DNA of 36,432 nucleotides from Gammaproteobacteria bacterium (GCA_029862125.1 JAOTXY010000030.1:1-36432), one strand, 5' to 3'; positions 1-7,955 are shown, counted from the first letter of the stretch. Program-made: numbers and translations. Notes: a model not told the origin generated them from the letters alone.

Positions 1-174
1 GACCCGGATTATTGCTACTCGTCGCAGCATGGCCCGATGGTAGCGGCGATGATTGCCGGCGACCCTCACCGAACTGATCAAGCCCCTGGATTCGTAAAAA
101 CGCAGGGCCGAGGTGGCAACGCCGCTGCGTTGCGCTGTATCACCGATCGTCAGAAACTCTCGCGAATGTGCCAT
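1..174 (-). CDS. soxR: Redox-sensing MerR-family regulator SoxR, N-terminal part (cut by window edge)
   Basis: Reading the minus strand from ATG at 174 gives 58 residues that run off the window. They form a MerR winged-helix DNA-binding domain very close to SoxR, with the stretches RSGVATSALRFYES, GLISS and GNHRRYHRAMLRRVAII. A ribosome site AGGTGA lies 8 bases before the ATG. SoxR is a homodimeric [2Fe-2S] transcription activator that responds to redox-cycling compounds and superoxide. The iron-sulfur cysteines would be in the C-terminal part, outside the window, so they cannot be checked. The gene is divergent from the Rieske gene at 267, and the shared spacer carries a SoxR-type operator. 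A minus-strand -35 (TTGACA, 233-238) lies beyond that operator, so autoregulation is plausible. Confidence 0.85.
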   Translation of the reverse strand, partial: MAHSREFLTIGDTAQRSGVATSALRFYESRGLISSVRVAGNHRRYHRAMLRRVAIIRV

Positions 175-199
175 GTTTTTGATCACCTGATATTTGTAC

Positions 200-230
200 T
201 TGACTTAAAGTTAACTTTAACTTTTATACT
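200..230 (+). promoter_or_regulatory. SoxR-type operator/promoter for the Rieske gene
   Basis: A -35 box TTGACT (200-205) and a -10 box TATACT (225-230) are separated by 19 bp, the over-long spacer typical of MerR-activated promoters. The spacer holds a perfect 16-bp palindrome, TTAAAGTTAACTTTAA (205-220). Its AGTTAACT core is the same as that of the known SoxR box of enterobacterial soxS. It points to the Rieske gene, whose start is about 36 bp downstream of the -10 box. It also overlaps the upstream region of soxR. Confidence 0.85.
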
Positions 231-266
231 ATTGTCAAATTTTTTGTATCCTGCAGGGTGGTTGTC

Positions 267-1871
267 ATGACACAAGCGTTGAAACAAGACGATATTGATG
301 AACGGAACTGGCAGCGGTTGATATCCCTGACCGAACTGAAGCCCGAGTCGGTCAAACTGGTGCGGGTTGCAGGTAAACAAATTGCCGTATTCAATACTCC
401 AGATGGCATCAGGGCCTGCGACAATCGTTGCCCCCATGAAGGCTTTCCCCTGTCTGAAGGCAGCCTGTCACCGGACTGTATTCTGACCTGCAACTGGCAT
501 AACTGGAAATTTAACCTCGACACCGGCGACAACCTCTTTGGTGGCGATCGATTGCGAACCTATCCGCTCGAGGTTCGCGGTGAAGAGGTCTGGATTGATA
601 TTACCGACTTGCCCTATCAGCAAAGATATACAGCGATTATCGACAGCCTGCATGATGCCTTCGACGACTACAGTTACGACCGTATCGCCCGAGAAATTGC
701 GCGCCTGGTACGCCTGGGCGCCGATCCGTTTGACGTGCTGCGACTGGCCATCGACTGGTCATGGCAGAAAATGGAGTTTGGCTGGACCCACGCCTACGCC
801 GGCATGGCAGACTGGATAATCCTGTATGAAGAAAACCGGCATAACGAAGAGTTGAAGCTGGTCTGCCTGGTCGAAAGCGTCACCCACGTCGCCTACGATG
901 TTCTGCGTGAACGTGAATATCCGTTTACCGAAAAGGCTTCCGCGTTTGATGCTTCAACTTTTGTCGATGACATCGAGGCGGAAAATGAAGCTGCCGTGGT
1001 AGCGGCCATACGTGGTGGCATCCGTGACGGGTTATCTTTTTCCGACTTTGAACCAGCGCTCTCGCGAGCGGCGCTTCTGCATTATAACGATTTCGGGCAT
1101 GCACTGATCTACGTCACCAAGGCCGGTAAGCTTATCGAATCTCTCGGTAACAGCGTGATGGAACCCCTGTTACTGTCGCTGGTAAGAGAATTTATCTATG
1201 CCTCACGCGAGGACAAGATTCCGGAATTTCGCGCTTACGGTACCCAGCTGGAAAAATGGGGTCAGCACCAGCAGCAAATACCCGAGGCCAGCCTGTGGCG
1301 GCACAAGGGGATTAACAAGTCGATGAAAGCCGCGGTCGCCTGCAGTGGCAATCCACCTGAAGATATTTACCAGGCACTGCTGATTGCAAATGCGATCAAC
1401 CTGCTGAGTTTTGATATTGAGCAGCAGGAAAAGATTCGCGTCCCGGTTTCCGGCAACGTGGGATGGCTTGATTTTACGCATGGTCTCACCTTTGCCAATG
1501 CTGCCAGGCAGCAGTGCTCGCGCCACCCGGAATTGTGGCCGCAGGCGCTGCTGCAAATGGCATGTTTCAACGGTCGCAATGCCGGATTTACCACCCGTGA
1601 ACTCTATCTGGAAAGCTGGAAAGCGGACGATCTCGAGGGCAGGTTAAATCAGCTACTGGAACGGGTATTGGATCACGGCCAGGCGGAACACATCGTCTCG
1701 GTGCATTTGCTGAAAACCGCGCTGGCAGTGCGAGATGAAATCAATAATCTTGAGCCCGAGGATGCCGAAATTCTGGTCGCGGGACTAACTCGTTTCTTTG
1801 AGTCACCACTTAAGCGTAGACAGGCCAGGCGGACCGCTTACCAGTCTCTGAAATTCGTTGCCAAAGAGTAA
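267..1871 (+). CDS. Rieske [2Fe-2S] protein with a large unknown helical C-terminal domain
   Basis: Residues about 20-110 form a Rieske ferredoxin-like domain, with the cluster ligands visible as CPHEG and CNWHNWKF. The remaining roughly 420 residues look mostly alpha-helical and have no catalytic domain that I recognise. They contain several possible metal or substrate contacts, such as WTHAYAGMADW, VESVTHVAYD, LLHYNDFGHALIYV and GWLDFTHGLTFANAAR. The protein has no signal peptide, so it is probably cytoplasmic. I chose ATG at 267 because GGGTGG lies just upstream; an in-frame GTG at 258 would add three residues. The SoxR-type promoter in front suggests induction by redox stress or redox-cycling compounds. 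The Rieske domain probably feeds electrons to the C-terminal domain, but the reaction is unknown. Confidence 0.8.
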   Translation: MTQALKQDDIDERNWQRLISLTELKPESVKLVRVAGKQIAVFNTPDGIRACDNRCPHEGFPLSEGSLSPDCILTCNWHNWKFNLDTGDNLFGGDRLRTYPLEVRGEEVWIDITDLPYQQRYTAIIDSLHDAFDDYSYDRIAREIARLVRLGADPFDVLRLAIDWSWQKMEFGWTHAYAGMADWIILYEENRHNEELKLVCLVESVTHVAYDVLREREYPFTEKASAFDASTFVDDIEAENEAAVVAAIRGGIRDGLSFSDFEPALSRAALLHYNDFGHALIYVTKAGKLIESLGNSVMEPLLLSLVREFIYASREDKIPEFRAYGTQLEKWGQHQQQIPEASLWRHKGINKSMKAAVACSGNPPEDIYQALLIANAINLLSFDIEQQEKIRVPVSGNVGWLDFTHGLTFANAARQQCSRHPELWPQALLQMACFNGRNAGFTTRELYLESWKADDLEGRLNQLLERVLDHGQAEHIVSVHLLKTALAVRDEINNLEPEDAEILVAGLTRFFESPLKRRQARRTAYQSLKFVAKE

Positions 1872-2034
1872 ATTTGGAATTACGTAAATCGGCGTATTTC
1901 TATTCAGCTCGCAACACTTACCGGCACGATGGTTCCCGTGAGTGTGTCGGCAATGAAGCCCGCGTGATTAGAAACCCGGGCAAAACACTGGTAGCATTGG
2001 GCCGGTATATATAGCGTCTCCAGGAGTGAGCAAC

Positions 2035-2595
2035 ATGAGATCGTTAAAGCTGGTGCTGCAAATGACCACGGTCCTGGTTTTGTGTTTCCCCTTCATTAGC
2101 TCAGCTGATCAGACTGACCAACGCCTCGACGGACTTTTTCAGACCCTGCAAACCAGTCAGGACGCCGAGGTATTGTTGGAGGCCGAGGCCACCATATGGG
2201 AAATATGGTATGAAAGTGGCAAAGAAGCAATCGATAACCTGATGCTGGAGGCAGCACAGCTGGTTCGTGCTGGTGATCTTGCCGCTGCGGAAGCGGTTTA
2301 TACAATGGTCATCGAGGAAGTGCCCGGTTTTTCAGAGGGCTGGAATCGGCGTGCCACGGTGCGTTTCTATCAGCGTGATTATGATGGTTCGCTCGAAGAT
2401 ATCGAGCAGACACTGAAACTCGAACCCCGGCATTTTGGTGCTTTCTGGGGACTGGGCATGATACTGGGTTCCCAGCAAGATTTTGAACGTGCGATTATCG
2501 CCTTCGAACGCCTTTTGGAAATCAAACCTAATGCGAACGATGCGCGTCCCCGCATCGAACTACTGAAACAGGAACTGGCGAAACAGGCTGTTTGA
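2035..2595 (+). CDS. Secreted tetratricopeptide-repeat protein
   Basis: The protein has 186 residues. A hydrophobic N-terminal stretch (MTTVLVLCFPFISSA) fits a signal peptide, so it is probably periplasmic. From about residue 75 there are two to three TPR-like helical repeats: AEAVYTMVIEEVPGFSEGW, then the YQRDYDGSLEDIEQTLKLEP unit, then QDFERAIIAFERLLEIKP. ATG at 2035 is preferred over the in-frame GTG at 2026 because CAGGAG lies at a suitable distance upstream. TPR proteins mediate protein contacts, and no specific partner can be named. The 163 bp upstream (1872-2034) shows no gene. Confidence 0.75.
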   Translation: MRSLKLVLQMTTVLVLCFPFISSADQTDQRLDGLFQTLQTSQDAEVLLEAEATIWEIWYESGKEAIDNLMLEAAQLVRAGDLAAAEAVYTMVIEEVPGFSEGWNRRATVRFYQRDYDGSLEDIEQTLKLEPRHFGAFWGLGMILGSQQDFERAIIAFERLLEIKPNANDARPRIELLKQELAKQAV

Positions 2596-2740
2596 CTGCC
2601 ACCAAATCCGCTACCCGGTTTCACTGCCGCAAGCCTATCACGTAACATGGTTAAAACACGGTATCAGGCTGTCGAGGTTGAAGCCTCCTTTAAAATGACG
2701 TCGGTTTGCTGTCGGCACTAAATGAAACCTGGTGAAGCAG

Positions 2741-3109
2741 ATGAGTAACGCACTGAAAGCAGTATTGTTTTCAGCTTTTGTTTTTCCTGGAAGTGGGCAC
2801 CTTTATTTAAGGAAAACCGCTCAAGGTGGCCTGTTGGTCATTGTTTCAATTGCCTGTGTCACGATATTGCTGTCCATCGCCATGGAAAAGGCACAACAAA
2901 TCAGCGATAAAATCCTGAGTGGTGAAATTCCGCTTGATGTAACTCGCATCACCGAAGAAATAACAAGCCACGCCGCGACGGGTGGAACCCAATGGGCCGA
3001 CATTGCAACCTACCTGCTGTTGGTCTGCTGGCTGGTCGGTATTGTTGATTCTTTCCGCGTCGGTCGCTTGAAGGATAAAGCCGACAATTCTGTCGACAAG
3101 GAGATTTAA
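2741..3109 (+). CDS. Small membrane protein with a TM2-like FPGSGHLYL motif
   Basis: This protein of about 122 residues has an N-terminal hydrophobic hairpin. The motif FPGSGHLYLRKTAQGG sits between hydrophobic segments and resembles the turn of TM2/DUF5683-type small membrane proteins. A last membrane segment (IATYLLLVCWLVGIVDSF) is followed by a basic, charged tail. ATG at 2741 is chosen over an in-frame GTG at 2732. The function is unknown. It lies co-directional with the TPR gene but 145 bp downstream, so an operon is uncertain. Confidence 0.6.
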   Translation: MSNALKAVLFSAFVFPGSGHLYLRKTAQGGLLVIVSIACVTILLSIAMEKAQQISDKILSGEIPLDVTRITEEITSHAATGGTQWADIATYLLLVCWLVGIVDSFRVGRLKDKADNSVDKEI

Positions 3110-3162
3110 TCCGTGAAGCAGTCGTCACGGCCTGCGGCCAGGTAATCGGGTATCCGGGGAAG

Positions 3163-3465
3163 TTAAAGGTGGGTTTTGTTTAACAGGCTCGCACCCTGTT
3201 CATCGATAATTTGTTGTGCCTTGGCGATGGAATGATCGATGGCGGCCTGCAATTCTGCGTTTTGATCGGCACGGATAAACTGGATCCGCTTGATTTCGCC
3301 GTTTACTTCGCCACTGATAAAACCTGCGCTACGGTACTTGCCATCTTCGTTGATGGGCGCGGCTTCGATCGAAAACCCCTTGTAGTCAATTGGCTTTGAA
3401 GGTTCTGGTTGCCCCGAGCCGGCAGCACCGCTGAAAACTGATTTGAAAAAGTTACCGAGCCCCAT
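3163..3465 (-). CDS. hlyU: HlyU-family protein
   Basis: The protein has 100 residues and the typical HlyU pattern: an N-terminal MGLGNFFKSVF segment, then YKGFSIEAAPINEDGKYR, then IKRIQFIRADQ, then KAQQIIDEQGASLL. In Vibrio the name HlyU covers a transcriptional activator, but members matching this short family (Pfam HlyU) are generally uncharacterised, so the regulator role is uncertain. It lies 50 bp downstream of the cytochrome c gene on the same strand and may be co-transcribed with it from the MerR-controlled promoter at 3954-3984. Confidence 0.75.
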   Translation of the reverse strand: MGLGNFFKSVFSGAAGSGQPEPSKPIDYKGFSIEAAPINEDGKYRSAGFISGEVNGEIKRIQFIRADQNAELQAAIDHSIAKAQQIIDEQGASLLNKTHL

Positions 3466-3515
3466 AGTGCTGTCTCTTAGTGCCTGCGGAAATCACATCA
3501 TAACAAAGCTGAAAA

Positions 3516-3926
3516 TTACTGCATGTTGCGGTCATGCCAGACCTTGTATACCTCGTCCGGCCACTTCGACTGAAAGAAAGCAATCACCGCAAGAACCTCC
3601 TGGTCCGAGAGCTTGTCGCCAAATGCAGGCATAACGCCACCCAGTTTGATGCCGCCCTCTTTAATGGATCGGGCAAGTTGCGGAATCGAATGGTGCCAGG
3701 CATGGGCGCTGCCATCCAGGGGTGGGGGTGGATAGTTTCCATTCGCGTCCGTTTTCTTCCACTCTTTGGTGCCTTCGGCGTTGACGCCATGACAGACGGC
3801 GCAGTTTTGTTGAAACAGTTTGGCACCGTAATCAACTACGTCCTGGTTGAACCAGCGTTCGGTGGCCGCGACGTTAAAACTGGCGAGACATAAAAGTGAA
3901 ACAATTCCATATTTGAAAAGGTCCAT
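3516..3926 (-). CDS. Secreted class I c-type cytochrome
   Basis: The 136-residue protein has a signal peptide (residues 1-21, ending NVAAT) and one haem-binding motif, CAVCH (C42, C45, H46). The distal methionine is probably M99 in GGVMPAFGDKLS. The middle insert with YPPPPLDGSAHAWHHS is typical of small periplasmic monohaem cytochromes of the cytochrome c/cbb3 CcoP-like type. It should act in periplasmic electron transfer. The gene is divergent from the MerR regulator at 4078, and its own promoter contains a MerR-type operator, so expression is probably metal-responsive. Confidence 0.85.
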   Translation of the reverse strand: MDLFKYGIVSLLCLASFNVAATERWFNQDVVDYGAKLFQQNCAVCHGVNAEGTKEWKKTDANGNYPPPPLDGSAHAWHHSIPQLARSIKEGGIKLGGVMPAFGDKLSDQEVLAVIAFFQSKWPDEVYKVWHDRNMQ

Positions 3927-3953
3927 TATCTGGTCCTGAATAAATCTGGTGGC

Positions 3954-3984
3954 AGTTTTACTCCTGTATCGACTACAGGGTCAA
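3954..3984 (-). promoter_or_regulatory. MerR-type operator/promoter of the cytochrome c gene
   Basis: On the minus strand, -35 TTGACC (3984-3979) is followed directly by the dyad CTGTA-N5-TACAG (3978-3964). A weak -10 follows with an 18-19 bp spacer (TAAAAC or AAAACT, 3960-3954). The dyad has the same half-sites and N5 gap as the operator in front of the merR gene, and the same position relative to the -35 box. This placement inside an over-long spacer is the hallmark of MerR-family activation by DNA distortion. Confidence 0.7.
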
Positions 3985-4014
3985 CAGGATTCGAGTAGCA
4001 TTCCCTGAATTGCG

Positions 4015-4045
4015 TTGACTCTGTATATACTACAGGGTTTAAAGT
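4015..4045 (+). promoter_or_regulatory. MerR-type operator/promoter of the merR-family gene
   Basis: A -35 box TTGACT (4015-4020) is followed directly by the dyad CTGTA-TATAC-TACAG (4021-4035). A -10-like TAAAGT (4040-4045) lies 19 bp from the -35 box. The flanks extend the symmetry (ACTCTGTA / TACAGGGT, 7 of 8 paired). It is the partner of the operator at 3954-3984. Confidence 0.7.
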
Positions 4046-4077
4046 ATTATTACCGTTTTAGCCTGGAGTTTTAGTCG

Positions 4078-4482
4078 ATGTTGACACGCGGAAAACTCGC
4101 CACCCAGACGGGGTGTAATATTGAAACCATTCGATACTACGAAACCATTGGATTGATTCCGGCACCGGCGCGGACTGCTTCAGGTTACCGTAGTTACGGC
4201 GATGAACACCTGCGCCGCTTGAATTTCATTCAACGTGCCCGGTCGCTTGGCTTTTCGAGCGAGCAAACCCGCGGACTGCTCGATTTAACCGAAGCCGGGG
4301 GCAACAAGACTCGCGCCGATGTGAAGTCTCTGACCGAGGCGCATATCGATGAAATAAGCCAAAAAATCAAGGATTTACAAAAGATAAAGAAACGCCTGAG
4401 GCAGATTTCCTCGTTTTGTGACGGTTCGGCAAAAAGTGCCAGTACCTGCCCGATTCTGGAATCGCTTTTTGACGATAACTAG
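4078..4482 (+). CDS. MerR-family metal-responsive regulator (CueR/ZntR/PbrR-like)
   Basis: The 134-residue protein has a MerR winged-helix domain (residues 1-70: TGCNIETIRYYETIGLIPAP, SGYRSY, FIQRARSLGFS), a long dimerisation helix (about 80-112) and a C-terminal metal-binding loop with C114 and C124 (CDGSAKSASTCPILESL). Two loop cysteines are typical of metal sensors of this family. At the position where Zn/Cd/Pb/Hg sensors carry a cysteine and CueR a serine (start of the dimer helix), this protein has arginine (TRADVK). The metal is therefore uncertain. GGAG lies 10 bases before the ATG. It probably activates the divergent cytochrome c gene and itself. Confidence 0.85.
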   Translation: MLTRGKLATQTGCNIETIRYYETIGLIPAPARTASGYRSYGDEHLRRLNFIQRARSLGFSSEQTRGLLDLTEAGGNKTRADVKSLTEAHIDEISQKIKDLQKIKKRLRQISSFCDGSAKSASTCPILESLFDDN

Positions 4483-4486
4483 TCAT

Positions 4487-5293
4487 TTAAAAACTATCAA
4501 CTCGATGCACCCGGGTGGTGATCCTGCCGTCGGCGTAGAGATTGAGGTGGCGGTACCCGGGAGCCTCGTTATCGATCGCGAATTCCTTGCTGTCCGGCTT
4601 GAATTGAACACAGCTCGAGGGGGTCGACATCCATTCGACGCCACCAATTGACTGCCGTGTTTCCTGGTGCACGTGACCCCATAAGACGCCCCTGATATTG
4701 TCATGTCGAGCAATATTCTCTCTCAGTTGGTCACTGTCGTGCAGTCCCTTCTGGTCAATCCATAAACTGCCTGTATCCAGTGCCTGGTGGTGAAGACAGA
4801 CCAGGGAATGCTTTTCAGAATGGGCTCGCAGGCAGTCGTGCAGGAATTCAAGCTGGGTCTCGGAGACACGTCCGTACACTTCACCCCTGATCGTGGAATC
4901 GAGCAATACAATTTGCCAGTCAGCGATCAGTACGTGCTTCGCCGAATGAATCTTTTGGCCAATGAATCGTTCCTGTAAGATCTCGATATCATCGTGATTA
5001 CCCGGCAACCAGAAAGTCGCAACACTCATGGCGTCAATTTTTTGTGCCAGGTAGTCATAGGATTCGGTGCTGCCGTCCTGTGAAAGATCACCGGTGGCAA
5101 GCAATAAATCCAGATGTCCACTATTTTCGATGACGGCCTTGCTGACCGCCTCGAAACTGTGCCGGGTATTCACGCCCTGCAGGCAGTTCTCAGCCTCCGC
5201 GAAAATATGACAATCCGTGATTTGCACCAGGCTGACAACCTCTGGTTCGACTGGCATGATTTGCTGTGGTTTCTCCATGACAGGTTTGCTCAT
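4487..5293 (-). CDS. cpdA: 3',5'-cyclic-AMP phosphodiesterase CpdA-like metallophosphoesterase
   Basis: The 268-residue protein has all class III cyclic nucleotide phosphodiesterase motifs: D27-x-H29 (ITDCHIF), D69 (ATGDLSQDG), N99-H100 (LPGNHDD), H168-H169 (CLHHQ) and H207-x-H209 (WGHVH). These residues bind the two active-site metal ions. The enzyme hydrolyses cAMP to AMP in the cytoplasm and so damps CRP signalling. Length and motif order match CpdA/IccA. An internal ATG at 5278 is an alternative start. Its stop lies 5 bp from the convergent merR gene. Confidence 0.85.
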   Translation of the reverse strand: MSKPVMEKPQQIMPVEPEVVSLVQITDCHIFAEAENCLQGVNTRHSFEAVSKAVIENSGHLDLLLATGDLSQDGSTESYDYLAQKIDAMSVATFWLPGNHDDIEILQERFIGQKIHSAKHVLIADWQIVLLDSTIRGEVYGRVSETQLEFLHDCLRAHSEKHSLVCLHHQALDTGSLWIDQKGLHDSDQLRENIARHDNIRGVLWGHVHQETRQSIGGVEWMSTPSSCVQFKPDSKEFAIDNEAPGYRHLNLYADGRITTRVHRVDSF

Positions 5294-5486
5294 AGTGAGA
5301 CTATTTAAGCTCCGTTATTAAACACTTGCCAGTCCGCGATTTTTACTGGGCCTTAACCGATCACTGTGTATCGACCGTAAAGGGACTACCAATCGACGAT
5401 AGCAACAAACGGTGTTAACGACAAACAAACCATCGCAATGTAAAAGCGTTCCCAATGTTTCCGGTTACTGGCATTATTGGCGAATA

Positions 5487-6716
5487 ATGCAAACTACCGA
5501 AAAATTCAGATTCATACCCTACCGACGCCAGGATATCGTCGATATGTGCCTGCATGATAGCAAGCTGGAAACAGGCACCGATGATTTTCGGCAGCTCAGT
5601 TACATGCTGGACCAGGTATTTCATTTCGAATTTCACCAGGTCATCGAGGCGTTGAAGAATGCCTATGCGGATATTGACCCGGATGCCGATACCCGACGAC
5701 CCGGATTCGATGCATCCGAAAATACCCCGCCCTTTGTTTCGTTGCTGGATGGACTGCTCGAAAAAGCCAACTACGAACGCGTAACTGAATCGGATTTAAA
5801 CCGGGCGCTTTCCGAGTCGTCGTTGTTCAAGATTCGTTTGCATGTTGATTTCGATGATTTTTCCGAAGTGTCGCTATTTGCGCGCGGTCAATCGATCAGG
5901 ACCGAGACGATTTCTTCGTGGTTTGGTTTGCGCAGCAACACAATCGAGTTCATCAACTATGATCGGGTCGTGGTTTACCTGCGAATTCGGGATGATTTTG
6001 AGCATTCGAATCTGGATTCAGATCTTTGTCGTGCCGGCGCAACCCTGCTCAAGTTGTTCCGCAACGTGCCGCGGGCGGACCTTGAAATGTTATTTCCGAA
6101 TACCCGTGTGCGCATGCGCTTGATGGACAAGTTGTTGATCGGTATCCCGGCGGTCGTCAGTGGTGGTATCGTTCTGACTACCAAGCTCGGTGCGTCACTG
6201 GTGTTGCTGGGTTCGCTGTTCGGTTACTGGATGGGTGTCAGCAGCCAACCGGTCGAATTAAACCAGGCTGCAGTCGTAGCCCTGTTGGCGGGTGCCGCCG
6301 CACTGGGGGGTTACCTTTGGAAGCAGTTCAACAATTTCAAGAACCGGAAGCTTCGTTTCATGCAGGCGTTAACACAAAATTTGTATTTTAAAAACCTGGA
6401 TAACAACGCGGGCGTGTTTCACCGCTTAGCGAACGATGCCGAGGAGGAGGAGTCCAAGGAAGCCATATTGGCGTATTACTTCCTGTTGGTTAGTTCTGAA
6501 CCGTTAACCCGGTCGGAACTTGATCGCGAGATAGAGCGCTGGTTTGATTCCCGGTGGAACTGCGAGCTTGATTTTGAGATCGACGATGCGCTGCATAAGT
6601 TGCTTACCCTGGGCCTGGTCGAGAGATCTGGGGACAGGCTTACAGCCGTGTCGATAGAAACTGGTATACGGATCCTGGACCAGCGCTGGGATAATTATTT
6701 CGTACCGGCAAACTGA
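5487..6716 (+). CDS. DUF3754 (TMEM143-like) membrane protein
   Basis: This protein of about 409 residues begins EKFRFIPYRRQDIVDMCL, the N-terminal signature of the DUF3754/TMEM143 family. The soluble N-terminal half includes FLARG-like FARGQSIRTETISSWFGLR. Two hydrophobic segments follow (around IPAVVSGGIVLTTKLGASLVLL and AAVVALLAGAAALGGYLW), then an acidic C-terminal domain ending in a winged-helix-like stretch. I prefer ATG at 5487 because the family motif starts there; an in-frame GTG at 5412 would add 25 residues unlike the family. The molecular function of the family is unknown. The intergenic region 5294-5486 holds the divergent promoters for cpdA and this gene, but no clear boxes stand out. 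Confidence 0.7.
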   Translation: MQTTEKFRFIPYRRQDIVDMCLHDSKLETGTDDFRQLSYMLDQVFHFEFHQVIEALKNAYADIDPDADTRRPGFDASENTPPFVSLLDGLLEKANYERVTESDLNRALSESSLFKIRLHVDFDDFSEVSLFARGQSIRTETISSWFGLRSNTIEFINYDRVVVYLRIRDDFEHSNLDSDLCRAGATLLKLFRNVPRADLEMLFPNTRVRMRLMDKLLIGIPAVVSGGIVLTTKLGASLVLLGSLFGYWMGVSSQPVELNQAAVVALLAGAAALGGYLWKQFNNFKNRKLRFMQALTQNLYFKNLDNNAGVFHRLANDAEEEESKEAILAYYFLLVSSEPLTRSELDREIERWFDSRWNCELDFEIDDALHKLLTLGLVERSGDRLTAVSIETGIRILDQRWDNYFVPAN

Positions 6717-6758
6717 TTTAGGCTAACATTGTCGTGACTGAATTCTGGATAAAGTTCT

Positions 6759-7055
6759 GTGTATCTCCTGATCGCCGCTAACGGCAAACTCTCGCTGGAA
6801 GACAGCGACAATATGCGTGCTTTTTCTATTGTCGAGGAAGAGAGCGGTTTAGCTGCGACGCGACTTTCTGCCATCGCGACACCGGCCGAGGAACAACATC
6901 ACTGGCTCGATGCAAACGCCGTGGTAAAGCTTTCAGGACGCATGGATGATCAGCAATGGGTTGCCGGGTTCTGGGATATGCTCGCCAGGGTGGAAGCCTA
7001 CGGCTATTCAGATATGAAAAAGAAACGAGTCAAGGCTCACGTGGACCTGGCCTGA
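6759..7055 (+). CDS. Small protein of unknown function, coupled to tatT
   Basis: The predicted protein has 98 residues and starts at GTG (MYLLIAANGKLSLED). No internal start fits better, and the N-terminal beta-strand pattern supports the GTG. Charge is balanced, with a basic C-terminus (MKKKRVKAHVDLA). There is no signal peptide or membrane segment, so it is probably cytoplasmic. I do not recognise the family. Its stop codon overlaps the tatT start (TGATG), so the two are translationally coupled and may share a role with the TRAP-T transporter. Confidence 0.6.
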   Translation: MYLLIAANGKLSLEDSDNMRAFSIVEEESGLAATRLSAIATPAEEQHHWLDANAVVKLSGRMDDQQWVAGFWDMLARVEAYGYSDMKKKRVKAHVDLA

Positions 7056-7903
7056 TGTTAAGGCCGATCTGCTTTTTACTGGTTGCCTTTTGTCTAACGG
7101 GTTGTGCCAGTCTCGTCAGTTCCGCCACCTCGAGGATGGCGGACAACATCACGCTCGCGATCCAGAACCAGGACGATCCCGCGACCGTGCGCGATGGAGC
7201 GCCAGCTTACCTGTTGATGATCGATGGCCTGGTCGAGGGGGATCCGGAAAGCACGGACCTGCTGCTGGCCGGGTCCAAACTCTACGGGTCCTATAGCACC
7301 GCCTTTGTCGATGACGAACCGCGCGCGCAACGCCTTGCCGACAAGTCGCTGTCGTATGCACGTCGGGCTCTATGTCTCGAAGCCCGCGAAATCTGCGAAG
7401 CCACTGCAAGCAAGCTGGATCAGTTTCAAGTCAGCCTGGCTGGGACGGGGAAAGGGGAACTCAAAACCCTTTACGGTTTTGCAGTCGCCTGGGCGAACTG
7501 GATTCAAACCAATTCCGCGGACTGGAATGCCGTGGCCGACCTGGCAAAGGTTACCGCACTGTTTGAACATTGCCTGACCATCGACGAGCGCTACGATGAC
7601 GGGGGAGCGCATCTCTACCTGGGGGTAATCAAGTCGCTACGACCTGCGGCACTTGGTGGTGAACCCGAAATTGCCCGTGAGCATTTCGAAACTGCCATCG
7701 AATTTTCCGCGGAACAGAACCTGATGGCCAAGGTATTGATGGCAAAGCATTACGCCAGGAACGTTTTTGACCAGGAATTGCATGATTCGCTGTTGACTTC
7801 AGTACTGGCCGAAAATGTCGATTACCGTGGCTATGTACTGGCCAATTCCCTGGCAAAAGTAGAGGCCGAACGGCTACTTGCGGAATCCGGGGACTTTTTC
7901 TAA
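7055..7903 (+). CDS. tatT: TRAP-T transporter lipoprotein TatT
   Basis: The 282-residue protein starts at ATG 7055, overlapping the previous stop. A lipoprotein signal ends in the lipobox LTGC (C17). The mature part is helical with TPR-like repeats; GLVEGDPESTDLLLAGSKLYGSY and GGAHLYLGVIKSLRPAALGG are characteristic of the TRAP-associated TatT family (Tp0956-like). TatT trimers are proposed to dock with the periplasmic binding protein and form a ligand tunnel. Its position directly before the dctP-, dctQ- and dctM-type genes is the standard TRAP-T order. Confidence 0.85.
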   Translation: MLRPICFLLVAFCLTGCASLVSSATSRMADNITLAIQNQDDPATVRDGAPAYLLMIDGLVEGDPESTDLLLAGSKLYGSYSTAFVDDEPRAQRLADKSLSYARRALCLEAREICEATASKLDQFQVSLAGTGKGELKTLYGFAVAWANWIQTNSADWNAVADLAKVTALFEHCLTIDERYDDGGAHLYLGVIKSLRPAALGGEPEIAREHFETAIEFSAEQNLMAKVLMAKHYARNVFDQELHDSLLTSVLAENVDYRGYVLANSLAKVEAERLLAESGDFF

Positions 7904-7955
7904 ACGAAACTATTCGGACCAACCCGGCTCAAATTGTCGATATGGAACCTGATAA

